A DNA stretch of 64,000 nucleotides from Earliella scabrosa (Eukaryota > Basidiomycota > Agaricomycetes > Polyporales > Polyporaceae), in assembly GCA_022605405.1 (NCBI GenBank), contig JABYQQ010000010.1:992001-1056000 (forward strand), given 5' to 3'. The position numbers and the translations under genes were made by a program. Positions 1 to 12,061 of the stretch are shown here, piece after piece. Below the pieces are notes generated by a model. The model ran no database searches. It was not told where the DNA came from and saw nothing but the letters and a program-made list of their open reading frames with translations. The first letter of the stretch is position 1, and each line of letters starts with the position of its first letter.

Positions 1-1628
1 ACGTTCACCTCGTAGTCGTACATGTCCCGGAGCTTGTACAGCTCCTCGACGAGCCGCTCGTGATCCTCCTGGATCAGCATCCGGCGGTTCCACCCCTGGC
101 GCGAAATATACGTGATCACAGGCCGCGTCGGCACGCCCTGCACGGCCGCCGCACCCGCGTGCTCGTCGAGGATCGAGAAGCCGACGACGTTGTTCCGGAT
201 CGCGGTCCACCAGTTGACGCTCCCGGGGAGCGAGAACGCGCTCGCCGCCGTCCGCTGCGTGCGCAGGAACATCTCGCCGTTCATCGCCGCGGCGCGGTCC
301 GCGAGCACGACGCGGTCGAGCACGAAAACGCGGCCGAGCGCCGCGCGCTCCTTCCAGTCGTTCATGAACTCCATCGAGATCGAGGGGAAGGCGGTGCGCA
401 GGACCCATTGGTTCATCGCTGCGTAGTCGCGCCAGTTCGCCGCGTCAAGGTGTGGGAAGATCATGCGTCGCGGGGCCGGGAGAGTGGTCTCGCCGGAGGG
501 AGGGATGGTGGGGTCGAGTGAGGAATATGTCCTCCAGAAGCCAAAAAACAGTTCGGCGGACCAGTGGTAGTAGTGCGTAATACTAGAGCACATGTCAGTG
601 TAATGAAGATACGCATGTTGGGCCAGACGTACAATTGCTTAGGGTCATACGCCAACCACTGCATTCCTGGTCAATCAGCGTGCAGGTCAGGGTAAGGTAT
701 GACCGTACCGTTACACCGTCCATGCGCTCGGCTTCAGCCCCAAACAGCTGGCGCGCTTCCACGGTACTGATGATGCGCATGTTCTTGTCGGAGGGCAAGC
801 GGGCAGCAACTTCCTCGGGGGTGTTGCCAATGAATACAGCGGAAGAGATCATGTAACGGCGTTCCGGGATACTCTCGGGCTCGTCGGACACGATGTAGAT
901 TGTGCCATTGAGTATGTAGAGTCTGTCGAAGATGGTCCAACCTGGGGAGCGACTGGTCAGTCATAGAGTTGGCCGACGGTATCCGTCCAAGTTGATATGA
1001 TGAGTCTTCAGACGGGTACAGGGAAAGGATTTGCTCATCCGACAATGGGAGCCTTCCACAGATTGAGAAGTGTGGTAAGACATTGGGTACGAGAAGAGGT
1101 GGACACCGTGCTGCATTGTCTCAGAAGTAGGGACCGTGATCCGGGTATGGCTTGTGGGATCATTGCGGCTTAGAACGCAGCTCGATGGTGAACGCAATGC
1201 TGAGAAATAGCCCGACGAGGCAGACCATCTCCGAGTACCTCCAATGTGAGATACAGCAACCTCTGCCCGATGGGACATTGTACGGGGATAGGTTCGGGAA
1301 AAGCTTACGCCATGGACTCCTAAGGCGCGCTCCATGCACTCATAGCCTTGAAAATAGGGCACTCACCAGGAACATGAGCCACAATCTTCGTCTCCGGAAC
1401 GGGTTCCGCACCCCATCTCAAGGGTGGATTGAGGGCTTGCAAGGTGTACTGCGTCTCGAGCTCTAACGGCACCGAGTCGAGATCATCTTGCAAGGCAAAA
1501 GGTGAGGCGCGGATGAGGTCCGACACGCTGCTCGAGTTGCGCGGAAACGTCGCTGAGAAGAAGAGGAGGGATCCTAGGAGGACAGTGAGGAGGAAGAGCT
1601 CCCTGGCGGTGGGATTGAAGGGCGGCAT
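1..1628 (-). CDS. GT61 (DUF563) glycosyltransferase, 3' end cut by window edge
   Basis: Probable Golgi type II membrane glycosyltransferase of family GT61 (the EOGT/AGO61-like DUF563 group). It transfers sugar to protein or glycan; the exact donor and acceptor cannot be told. Start at 1628 is followed by a hydrophobic stretch around residues 13-27 (LFLLTVLLGSLLFF), fitting a signal anchor. Proposed exons are 1628-1367, 941-717, 666-633 and 582 to the edge; the reading phases agree across all three junctions. Family landmarks are VPGWTIFDRLYILNG, DPKQFITHYYHWSAELFFGF, the RTQRTAA loop and SRQGWNRRMLIQEDHE, which is the conserved C-terminal region of fungal members. The second donor (GTGTAA at 716) is weak but is the one that gives the family sequence. 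Intron 1 is 425 bp, far longer than others here. The C-terminus lies outside the window. Confidence 0.87.
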
Positions 1629-2591
1629 GGTGCCCCGCTGGCGTCGAACGCGGAGGCTGCACCGGTGGGACGAGTCGGCGGAGCGTTCAGAGGCGGTAGG
1701 CGTGAGGGGTAGAGACTCTAGAGAGCGTCGGACGGTCAGAACATGAGTTGGAAGAGGACAGAGATGCCAGATCGGCCGCGAGGTCGCGCGACGTGCGCGC
1801 CCAACGTCGGCGTTGGGCGGGGCGCCGGCGCTCGTATCGAGATCTTGCGCACGTGGAGGGTCGCTGAGATCCGGATCTGCGATACCTTCAAGGTCTAACC
1901 AGGCTCTCATTCGAGTCTCCAGCATCACTACTGCACTTGATGTTCAAGCGATGATGAGTCGCGTAAGGAGACTGGCGCTGACAATAAGGAAGTAGACCTG
2001 AGGAGTAGCGTGGGAATGAGCCATTTGAACAGTAACTAGCTGAAGAGGATAGTCGATAACTGCCTCAGAAAGTTCATCAATATTGGAGATAAAACATCAT
2101 GGATATTGCATGGACACAGCGGCTACATCAGTATGAAAGCCAAAGCACAACAACACTAGCAGGGCGAAACAAGAATACCAAGCGTATCAATCAGGAGCAA
2201 AGTAGGATGACGCGGGAGGAACGACAAGAGAAGTTGTGGCATAGGATGAGAGCACAGTGTAGGGGAGAACTTCGCGAACATTGGAGTCAATAAGTATACA
2301 GTACGCAACAGAGTGAGAAAGTTAGGGGAAAGAGATGATTGTACAAGGAGAATAGCACGATACAGAAAAGCAAGACAAGGGAGATGTACAAGGCGAGTGC
2401 GCCGGGTGGATCAGTGGATACAAGATAGCCCGAGAGCAGGATCAGCAGGAACATATATAAAAATAGATAAATGTTGGCGAATCAGTGAGGCAGATGATCT
2501 GCATGAGGTAGAGGCATATGTATGGAAGTTGGCAAGAGCGGGTTCTCGGGACGAGTCACAAGGAGGATGGATGTCCGCAGTACTGAGCACA
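1629..2591. other. Intergenic, no gene seen
   Basis: This lies between the 5' end of the GT61 gene and the 3' end of zinc-finger gene A. It contains short open frames only, with no family motif or consistent splice structure. The right half (about 2000-2560) is A-rich on the + strand. It presumably holds the GT61 promoter. Confidence 0.5.
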
Positions 2592-4467
2592 CTACGTCGC
2601 CTTGCGCTTTCCCTTTGCCTTCGATACCTTGGGTTGCGACGGCAGGTTGCGTATGCCCTTTGCGATCTTGGCCAGACGAGTGCGGTAGTTCTCCACGTGG
2701 TCCGTCATCTCCCGCGTTTCCTCCGATTCCCCTTCCTCGTCGAGCCGCTCATGCAACATCTGCACACACTCCTCAAGCTCTTTGCGGAGTTTTGCAAGCC
2801 TGCTCTTCAGCTGCAGAGGACATCAAGTCAGAGACAGACAACGGAACAGAGAACAACACTCGGACTCACGCAAGCGGTCCGGCTATTCCGGTGTCTGTCC
2901 AGAATCTCGATACGTGTAAACCCGAAGCCGCAGCCCGAACAGACGAACTTGACCGCCAGGTGCACCGACGATACATGCCGCTGAATATCGTAACCGGTAG
3001 GAGTCTTGGTGCAGTCCCCCCAGTCACACTTGAACTTGTCGACGTGGTTCCCAACCACGTCGCTTCGGACGTAGTGGGCGTCGATGACGTGATCGACGCT
3101 TGCGGTCCTGTTCTTAACGCACAATACCTCCTCGCAATTTGGGAACCCGCAGGTCACCCTGGCGTACTCCCCGTCCTTCACGGGCACAAATTTAAGCAGC
3201 TTCTTCCACCCCCTCCGTCCTCCTTGCCTCTTCGGAGCCTTCGGTGCTTTTGGAGCCTTGCGGCTAGTCGACGTCGCGGCGGCCACAGGGGTGGGCGTGA
3301 TTGGTTCCCCATCGCGGGTGCGCTTCCGACTCGTGCCCGCCTTCGGAGAGGTCTTCGTGACGGCCTTCTTCTTCTTCGGCTTTGGGACGTACTCCTCGTC
3401 CTCGTCGTCGGAGGGGGAGGAGGACTCAGCGTCGTCCACGTACTCATCGTCGGAGCCGTCGTCCACGTTGGTCGAGCTTTCCGACTCGGATCCATCCGCG
3501 AAGACGTGCGCCACGTCTGCGTCATGATCAGAGTCAACAGACTCCAGGCTGGAGAGTGACGACAACGGCGACAACGGCGAGGGAGACGAAGGACGGAACG
3601 CGACTCTCGCATCGTCGTCCAAGGGCATGCCAGGCTCTTCATCGACCGCGCTTGTCTCTTGAGCTTCATCGGCCACGTCGCCGTGCAGTCTAGCAAGGGG
3701 AGCTGGAGCTTGCAGTCCTACTACCGGGTCGTAGAGATCCAACTCGGGCCCGAAGAGCATGGGGCGCGCTCCCGAGGCTACCTCCAGTGGCATGAACGAT
3801 GGTCCAGGAAAGTACGGCGCAGACAGCAGGGGCCCAAGGTCGTCGGCGGCGGCGTCGAAGTGCATGCGAAGGTCGGCATAGGGAGCCGTGTATTGAGGTG
3901 GTTGGACTAGACTCTGGAGGTCTTCGTACGAGATGCAGGAGCCGGAGCCCGTTTGAAAGGGCATACCAGGGAGCTCGGCTGGGAGCTCTTGCATCATCGA
4001 CGAGGGCCCGGGAACATCGTAATGCGGAATCCACTGCTGCGGAGCATTGGGGAGGTAGGGAGTGATAGATTGACTCTGCTCCTGTGTTGCGACGAAACTC
4101 TCGCGGTGCGGGGGAGGCGACGATGAGAGCAGATCCTGATGAATCACGTCTGCGAAGTCAAGCGTCTCGATGGGTCCTAAGGTATCGCCATTCTGCCAAG
4201 CGGCGTTCCGGATTCACGTGACGATTGGGCGAAGAGATGGACCGGGTTGGGTAGTCGGCGTACGATGAGTTGTGAGACTCAGGCTGATTGAGGAAGTCAT
4301 ATAAAGGCACATACCGTGGAGGAGAGTGGGGGGAAACCCATAAAAGGATCATCCATGTTCGTGTCGATGTCCAGCGGATCCTGGTTGGGTTCGTCACGGT
4401 AGGGTGCCGTCGACGAACGGTCACCGTGGAACAGGTCGTAAGTGTGGAGATCGAGAGCGAAAGGCAT
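2592..4467 (-). CDS. Three-finger zinc-finger protein, paralog A
   Basis: Probable nuclear DNA- or RNA-binding protein of 564 residues; target unknown. Exons 4467-4315, 4192-2870 and 2810-2592 all join in phase 0. The first exon (start MPFALDLHTYDLF) is short and acidic. The long middle exon has a low-complexity Ser/Asp/Glu-rich part, then a basic stretch (YVPKPKKKK, TSRKRTRDGEP) that looks like a nuclear localisation signal. Three fingers follow: Cys399, Cys404, His419, His424; Cys440, Cys445, His457, His462; Cys469, Cys472, His485, Cys492. An intron follows directly on Cys492, and the last exon encodes a charged, probably coiled-coil tail ending KGKRKAT. A truncated inverted copy sits at 46055-46520. 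I know no characterised homolog. The finger spacing and splice pattern match paralogs B-E here. Confidence 0.8.
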
Positions 4468-7400
4468 TGTAGAAAAATCGGGATAGAGAGTATGGATATT
4501 GCGAGCGCAACGGTGTTGGGAGAGGGGACTGGGAGTGACGATGGATGAGGGAGAAAGCGGGGGGCGTTGCGAGCGCCTATGGTTGCAACGGCCATAAATC
4601 CCCCAAATCTGGCCAAACACCGCGTGTCGTGCCAAACAATCCGTGTTTGAGTCTCCGAAGCAGGTGACCGTGTCGTCACACGCGCAGCAAGCACATTTCG
4701 GCTTCCCTGAGGCTCACTGAGCTCAGACAACATGGGGATCCGGTTACCGTCGGATGGATGTCGTCACCAGGCTGGGTGGGTTGGACGAAGACACATTCGA
4801 AGCGTGTTGTGGAGAAATGTTTTCGCTCATATTCACGAACTTGAAACAAGATGGGACGAAGGGGGTGTCCTCGGGCTTGAATCGTCGGAACATTGGTTAG
4901 GCGAACACGTCGGCCACTCGTGAGGATACAAGGGAGCTCCCGGAACTCACCGTCTTCACTACATAGCTGTGATTGTCATCTATGCCGGCCGAGAGTCCAG
5001 GGGTGCGTCGAGAATGAGAGGACCCGGACGCAGGGCACAGAAGGAGGACATGCTGGGTATATGGGCGACGAGAACGCATAGTTATATAGCTCTTCGGGCC
5101 TAGGGAGCTTTGTCAGTTTTCAGTCATGGAGACTTATGTAGAATGAAGTATATCTCACCTGCTTTGCTGAAATAAGATGGACGTGTGGCCCACCCTATTG
5201 TTCTATGGTTCCGTCCGTATTTCACCGCTGACTCTGGCGTCACAACTTCGCTGTATGAGAGAGCTCCTCCCTTCAAGCAAAGAGTCGCATCCAAACGCCC
5301 TGTATGCATATCCATCAGTGAGTCTTACACTTCGTAACGGTGCCAGATATTCACGCCTGTGTGGCGCCGTGGAGGATTCTCTATTTCGAACTACTGCATG
5401 CGAACCCCATTGTGCCTTGGTCATAGACATACAACAGGCAATGCGCTTTGGAAAAGATTAGAAGTAAACATTAGACTTGTCTCTACACGAAACTTGAGAA
5501 GTCCATGCCGAGCCAGAAGGTTCGTACGGTTCACGCTGCGCGCTCAGAACAGTGCATCGCGAGGTTACATATAATTTTCACAATGGCATCTCACCGCTAC
5601 CGTAGTAGGTGCAATAGCAAACACGCACGGTGTCACTCCGCAATAGAGTGCTTGGGATGGAAGGACGGTACTTTTCATAGGCTACAGCTACTCACATGTA
5701 AGTTATCTTCATGATAGACTGCAGTGCCGTTCCCTCCCTAAATCTCTCTTCCGACATCGCCACGTTGTCCGAGTCCGATACGTGCGATCCACCAAGTTTG
5801 AGACGGGCCATCGATAGACACGAGTCTTTGCGAGGACCAGGAGCAGGAGCGACAGAGGAAGAGACGAGAACGAGCAGAGCTTCGGTCAATCGATCGGGCC
5901 TCTTCCTTGCCAGAACGGGAACCCGTCAATCCTTGTCGTCAATTATCGCTGGGAACTGGGTTGTCGCCGTTGTCGCCGCCGTCGCCGCTGTCGTCGTTGT
6001 GAAGTTTGCTGGCGCCTCTCGCGCGCGCACCAACAGCGGGTCTGAGCGGGCCGCTCCGCCATCCCGGCTCCCGACCATCCCGCCCGCCGTGTGCTGCCGT
6101 GTGGCGGTGACGATGACAGGGTTTGATTTGCCAACGGTGACGCGGTTTGAACCCGATTTACGAGATTTCCAGCCTCTCTTCTGACGTGGACATTGGACAA
6201 GGTTCGTGTCCGATGTCGTTCTATAGAAAGGATGAACACATTTGACTTTGAAGTTGACCTCTGAAACTCGATACTCACCATGACGATGATGATTGACCGG
6301 CGCGTCAGCTATCGTTTGCCCTGCTGCGAACGGCGCATTCGACCACAACTCTTCAGAGTGCAAGTGCGCCATCTGCATATGAAGTGGCCATTCGTACTCT
6401 CCATATTGACGAACTGTGATGAAACAGGACGCCCGCCTAGTATGACCACCTGGCACGATACGACAGTTCTCGAAAGCACGCCGGAAGCAGGGCAAATACC
6501 AGAGCGCAAGGGCGATAGTCCGATTACAACCTCGGTACGTTCTCAGCTCCGGTCTGAGGCCGAAGGCGGAACGCCATGAGATCTGGGTAACATGACAGCG
6601 TTCCAACACATGCCACGACAGCAAGCTGGTGAGAGAGAAGATTCAGTGAGAACGTCCTGCAGTTTTGTAGGAATGAAAATCACATACATTATGCCCGCGC
6701 TCCTCACAGGAGCGTTCACAATACTTGGACCCTGTCAACAGACGGGCCCTTCGGTTTAATTGGTGAGCGTCACATCGGATCTGAGGTAGGCTTCTCCTTT
6801 GAGGGCCCATAGTAGGTCAATGACGTCCTCGGACCGGCGGATGCAATATCCATGTATAAAGCAGCATGCTCACCAGCGTCGTGATTGCCACTAGCACGCA
6901 AGTATCTATTTGTATCAGCGACTTCTTGCTAACCTTCAGTGGATCACCATTCTCTGGAGGCCACGACTGTGGCCGGGGACACCGGGGCACTCTGCGCCGC
7001 TGGGTAGGATACAACCGTCGGTAGCGGTATCGGGGCGAGAGCTGAAATATGCAGAGTAAGTACTCTTCTGTGGAAGGAGGCTCGCGTTGGCAAGACGTTG
7101 GTGCTGACCCTCGCCGCCGGCACCCGCTGGCATGACAGAATCCCTGCTGGCGATTGCCTCGATCGACGATGGTCGTGCTTCCGATAGCAAAATACTACGA
7201 CCTACATCGTATCCATGAAGACATCCGTTTCACGCGCGGGCGCGAGCACGAGATCCTACGATCTGGTGAGTCTACTCGACCGGTTGAAACCCTGCGATAG
7301 GTCATTGAATGAGATGAGCTCCGAATCTTGTGCAGACGCAGTCACCGGGGCAGTAGAAGTCAGATCCCGCCGGAGAAGCTTCTCCTGCTCGACGACATTT

Positions 7401-8332
7401 CTCGACTTGAAGGCGCACTCCAAAGGCACAGCGGTTTGATCATGTAACAGTGAGTGTTGGTCCGCGAGACGAGTTATGAAACCACTCACGCACGTCTCTT
7501 GCTCCTTGTCAGCAATGATACATACGATCCGCGTTCGACAAATGTGGCGTGAGCATCAGCTAATGGTATAGGCTGGTACCACGAAAGCGTGTCAATCGCG
7601 CGCTATGGAGACGGGCATGTTGGCCAGCCGCATCTGGAGAACTATAAATATTGATCATGGCCGGCTCGTGAAAGTCGCAGTCGGAGACACTGACTAGGGC
7701 GACCGTCGACGCATCGTGAGTGACGATAGCGACCCATGGATGTTGATCGTCCAGCTGAACGCTGCCTGTATGAAACCATGAGGCAGGTACGAAGTGCACA
7801 TTAAAACCATCTCACCCTTGTCCCAAGGCTGACTATGAACATAATGCCTAGTCTTCATTATCAACGAGCCTCGTCGGCCGTGCTCGCGGAACCTCGATCT
7901 ATAAAGTACAATATCAGTCAGCCTAACACCTTAGATGAATAATTTCAGATACGCACCAGCGACGGATGTGAGGACGGTAATTATGGGTCTCGAAGGTCAT
8001 CTAAATGCGATTGACGTGAGAGTTCCAGCGACGCCTTGACCACCTGTGGTGGTGGTAGGTAAGCGTAACATTTCGCAAGTCAGTCCAGACATACTAGCGA
8101 TATTGCAAGGCGGAGCAAGCTGTACGTGATCGCGCTGTATCAGCAGCGTGATCATGGTGGAGAAGTTCAATTGTGCTGAGTTGTGACAGAGGTTGCCGCC
8201 CGAATTGTTTAGCGCTTGGCCCACGCGACAGCGCGTTCAACATCCCTCGTCCCTCCTTGTCTTTGCCACCTTCCCAACCACCCACTTCCCCTGTCTTGCT
8301 GCACGCCTCCATCTCCACTATCACACCACACT
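4468..8332. other. Long stretch without a supportable gene
   Basis: Both strands carry only open frames below 235 codons. A 232-codon minus-strand frame (5926-6624) and hydrophobic bits near 6850-6900 (VLVAITTLVSMLLYTWIL) could be pieces of a small-exon membrane protein gene. I could not connect exons in a consistent phase or match a family. At 5960-6000 there is an imperfect GTC/GCC triplet run. The last 100 bases before gene B are pyrimidine-rich, typical of a fungal promoter and 5' leader. Confidence 0.4.
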
Positions 8333-9372
8333 ATGAGTTCATATGACTACTGGACCAGCAGCTACGACGTACCGGATCCTCGTGACGGACCCTGCCACCC
8401 GGCCCTCAGTTTGGAGGCAATAGAGGATGAGTTCAACGTAAGTCCTCGCTCATTTCCTCTGAATATCGTGACTCAGTCCAAACCAGGGGACGGGCGGTGT
8501 CTCGTTTCCACTCCTTCCCCTTCCGCCTTTGCATACTCAACCTCCAACTCGCGTGGAGACTACATCGTCTCCATCCCTCGAGACCGCGTCGCTCGGCGAG
8601 AAGTCGACATCAAGGGCCGTGAAGCGTCCACGAGAAGACAACGGGCACGAGAACTCTGACCGCGAGGACTCTAACCGGCAGCTTCGTCCAGTGCTGGCCA
8701 AGTCTCCTGCTCTCGACTCGGGCCGAAGCACCATGACCCCAGCGAACAGGAAGAAGCCTCGCACCGACAAAGAAGTCATTCAGGCAGGTGTCTATCAGGG
8801 CGGGCAGCAATCCCGTAAATGCGACTTGTGTCCCGAGGAAACATCATACACATACACGTTGTCTGACATAGCGGGCGCAATCGGGCATTTCAAGAAGGCG
8901 CACCTCCCTCAGGTTGGGGGTGACGGTAATGTGATCTGTCCCTGGCCGGACTGCCAACGATCATATGGCGGAGTAGGAACTCTGGTTCGGCACGTCAGAG
9001 AGAAACACCTCGAAGTGCGCTTTCAGTGCGAAAACTGCGGAGCCGTGCTCGAGCGATTCAATGGAGCCCACACATGTATTGTGAGTGACCTCCTTGCCGT
9101 GACATCTATCGACTTGTTACTGATAGCAGCAGTCCCCGTCGACGCCGTCCTCATCCACTGCATCCCCACAACGGTCGACGGTTGTGAAGAGGAAAGCAAA
9201 TTCAAGCAACACTGTCGCGAAGAACAGCGCGGCAAAGAAAGGCAAGGTCAAGGGGAAGAGAGCTGGTAACAAAGGTATTGGGGTCAAGGATCGCAACGTC
9301 GGAGGATATGTCGAGGACCTCAGCGATGAGTTCCAGGACGACTCTGACGACTCGGACTATCGTCCAAACTAG
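8333..9372 (+). CDS. Three-finger zinc-finger protein, paralog B
   Basis: Predicted 312-residue nuclear zinc-finger protein of the same family as A; function unknown. Exons 8333-8437, 8487-9080 and about 9133-9372 join in phase 0. The acceptor of exon 3 could be 9130 or 9133 because of a CAGCAG repeat. Fingers: Cys147, Cys150, His169, His174; Cys186, Cys191, His204, His209 (core CPWPDC...RHVREKH); Cys216, Cys219, His230, Cys232. The post-finger intron starts one residue after Cys232. The last exon is Lys-rich (KRKANSS, KKGKVKGKRAG) and ends in an acidic DDSDDSDYRPN. The N-terminus is disordered, with a basic patch (KRPREDNGHE) that may be a nuclear signal. A CT-rich leader precedes the start. 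I saw no broken copy of B in the mosaic. Confidence 0.78.
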
Positions 9373-10275
9373 GAGGGAGATGACTTGCTTCATACGGGTA
9401 CGTCTCTCACTTCACTCACCTCTCTCTATGCCACCGGCGTATTGCATCTTGTAACTGTTGCCACTATCCCTCTCGCTTTGTGTTGCCGTATGTGTCGCCG
9501 TATATCTCTCGTAAAGCCCGACATTATACTACCCTCCTGCCAGCTCTGTATGTGATGTCTCCATTCTCGTCTGTCTGTCCAACCATCCCATCCATTCCTG
9601 ATACTACTACGTCCTACCTAGTGTATGTCCGTACATCATTCCGTCCTGCACTCTCACATCTGCCATGCGTTGACAATTCAAGCTCTCTGAATGTTCGTTA
9701 TCGTCACTGCTGTATGTATTTAACGCACTCTGTCCATGTAACCATCTCCTAGCAATCGAATCAATCCTGGTATATATGAATCACTCGTTATCGAGAACAA
9801 TTCATGTTGGAACATCGACCCAAAACCTCGAACACCCGCCAGAAGCTCAACCATTGTCCGCTCCGTCAATACACTGTCACGAGATTGATGAAAATGTACA
9901 AGATCCCAGATATCTGACTGATCCATTCGGGTAAGGTAGCGACATCTCAAGGATTACCGTTCTTATACCTTGACTCAGGTATTCGCTCGCATACAAAACT
10001 GAACGGTCACTGGCAGTCTGCAACTCACCGCCTTGCAACTTGAAGCTTGACTGAGTGCGACTGCTGGGCCTCTCGCCCGCCGGGACCCCGAACACAGCTT
10101 GGACCACGAATCGCTGCACAGCATCACAGCCACTACAAACTTGCTCGCGAATTGTAGCAGGCTCCGGCAGGCTTCCATCACCAACATCGGAGCCCGACGA
10201 AAGTGAGTGACGCACAAAGCATCCTACGATCCATACCGAGAACGCTTGCAGACTTCCCGTCTCAAGGGTACAGAG
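9373..10275. other. Intergenic between paralog B and EFM7
   Basis: This holds the 3' region of gene B and the EFM7 promoter. A 158-codon minus-strand frame (9877-10353) overlaps the EFM7 start and has no recognisable domain, so I treat it as chance. Nothing else is supportable. Confidence 0.5.
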
Positions 10276-11405
10276 ATGTCTCTCGATGCGGACGATGGCG
10301 GCATGGATCTTGGCGATATCTTCACCGTCAGTGCCGAGTGCTCTTCCATGCACCGAGTGTTACTCAGGCTTACTTTCTTGTCTCTAGGAGCCTCCGCGTC
10401 CACCGTCCCCGGAGCCCACACTTGCAACTTACACTCGCGAGCGCACAGTAGTCGGCGACGACTGGACGAAGATCGATATACGTCTCGTCGGCTCGCATCC
10501 CTTATGGGGGCATTATTTGTATGGTTGTCCTCGTACAGAGATTGAACACGCATTGATGACAACCTGCAGGTGGAACGCCTCTCTTGCGTTTGCGTCATAT
10601 CTCGATGAGCACCAGGAGCTCTATCACGATCGGAACGTGCTGGAGCTCGGCGCAGGAGGTGCACTTCCAGGCATCGTGACCGCGAAAAACGGGGCAAAGC
10701 GGGTGACTACGCTGCTGGAAAATGTGAATGCTATCGGCTCACTTAGCCTCAGGACATATTGACCGACTATCCCGACAAGGCGCTGATAGACAACATCGCC
10801 CATAACGTTAACATGAACGTGGACGAAGTAGCGCGGCGTAGAGTGCATGTGCAGGTTTGTGCAAGCAGACTCTTGCTTCACTCCAGCAAGATGGCTGATC
10901 GACTTGTCGACAGGGATACATATGGGGACATCCTGTCCAGCCACTGCTGGATCTCCTATCTGACGACTCGGATGTGGACGATCGAGCCTTTGACATGATC
11001 ATCATGTCTGATCTTGTCTTCAACCACTCACAGGTAGACGCACAATCCACGACTATCACAGCGAACCACGGCTCACACATACGCTGTAACAGCACGACGC
11101 CATGTTGAATACATGCGAGAACGCGCTCTCTAGAACACGGCCCGCCGTCGTCCTCTGCTTCTTCACCCATCATAGACCACATCTCGCCGATCGTGACATG
11201 GAGTTCTTCAGCAAGGCTCGTGCTCGTGGATGGAAATGCGAAGAAATCTTGACTAGAAAGTATCCGGTACGCCTCCTCCGGATCCCCTCCCTCCAAAGGT
11301 GTACTCGTACGCTAACAGTTTCATGCAAAGCCTATGTTCCCAGACGATCCTGGGGCTGAAGAGGTTCGCGCGACAGTGCATGGCTGGCAATTGACACGGG
11401 CATGA
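10276..11405 (+). CDS. EFM7: EFM7-type protein N-terminal and lysine methyltransferase
   Basis: SAM-dependent methyltransferase of the NNT1/EFM7 group. In yeast this cytosolic enzyme methylates the N-terminal glycine and adjacent lysine of translation elongation factor eEF1A. Seven exons (10276-10326, 10388-10518, 10570-10702, 10753-10854, 10914-11033, 11093-11266, 11331-11405) join without frame conflict to give 261 residues, the usual family length. Visible motifs are WNASLAFASYLDE before the SAM fold, the glycine-rich motif I VLELGAGGALPG, the post-I LTDYPD, and motif MIIMSDLVFNHSQH. The C-terminus is VHGWQLTRA. The first intron uses a GTCAGT donor, slightly unusual but consistent with phase. 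Assignment to EFM7 rather than a related METTL21-type enzyme rests on the N-terminal WGH/WNA segment and the length. Confidence 0.88.
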
Positions 11406-12061
11406 CAGGAGACAGCAGCGAAAGACGACAACACGATTCCTCCGTATCATGACCGTCGGTTTACCAATAGTAACACTCCAAACTCACGCGGGTGATAGGC
11501 ATCCCCGGTGCACGCGATGAACGCGATGACAACAGACAGAAAGTCGATCATGTACATTCGGATACGCTAGCGATACAGTATAAACAGAGGTAGCGACGAC
11601 AGCCGTTCGATATGTCAAAACACGATATGGTCCGAGAACACTGAAGTAGAGTGCGATGCGGTCACGAGTCCGACAATGAGGTGAGCAGAGCAGGAGGATG
11701 TACAACAGGAAGATGAAGCAGAAGATCATTCCGTGAGTGAGATGTGTAGAGGTGCGATAGGGAGTAGCAGAGGGATCACAACATCGGGAGGTAGGGGTAC
11801 ATGCAAGTACAGTAGATGGTAGCTGAGAAAACGACGTCGAGCGAACAATAATAGGCCGATAGCATCAGTCAATGTACAGTAGATGTGGGTGCAGGAATGA
11901 TAGAAGAGGGCAGTGCATAGAGCACGCTCCAAGTGGAGAGAGAGATCAGGCCTCAGGCACGGGCGGGAGCAGGCAATGGAGAGTGAGAGGAAGGGCTTGA
12001 GGCGTTTGAAGGGAGCGATGGTCGACGATGCGAGAGGGCGTGAAGGAAGGGGGCATGACTG
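11406..12061. other. Convergent intergenic region
   Basis: This lies between the converging 3' ends of EFM7 and paralog C. No coding signal was found; short frames on the minus strand are probably chance. Both 3' untranslated regions should fall here. Confidence 0.5.

Noticed and set aside
60..521. 153-codon + strand frame at the left end
   Set aside because: It is the complement of the GT61 coding exon, whose minus-strand frame matches the family motifs.
2522..3559. 345-codon + strand frame
   Set aside because: Antisense of paralog A's finger and linker exons; the composition mirrors the coding strand and has no domain of its own.
8438..8486. Read-through of paralog B's first intron as coding
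   Set aside because: The 49-bp segment has good GTAAGT..CAG ends, and removing it gives the phase that leads into the fingers.
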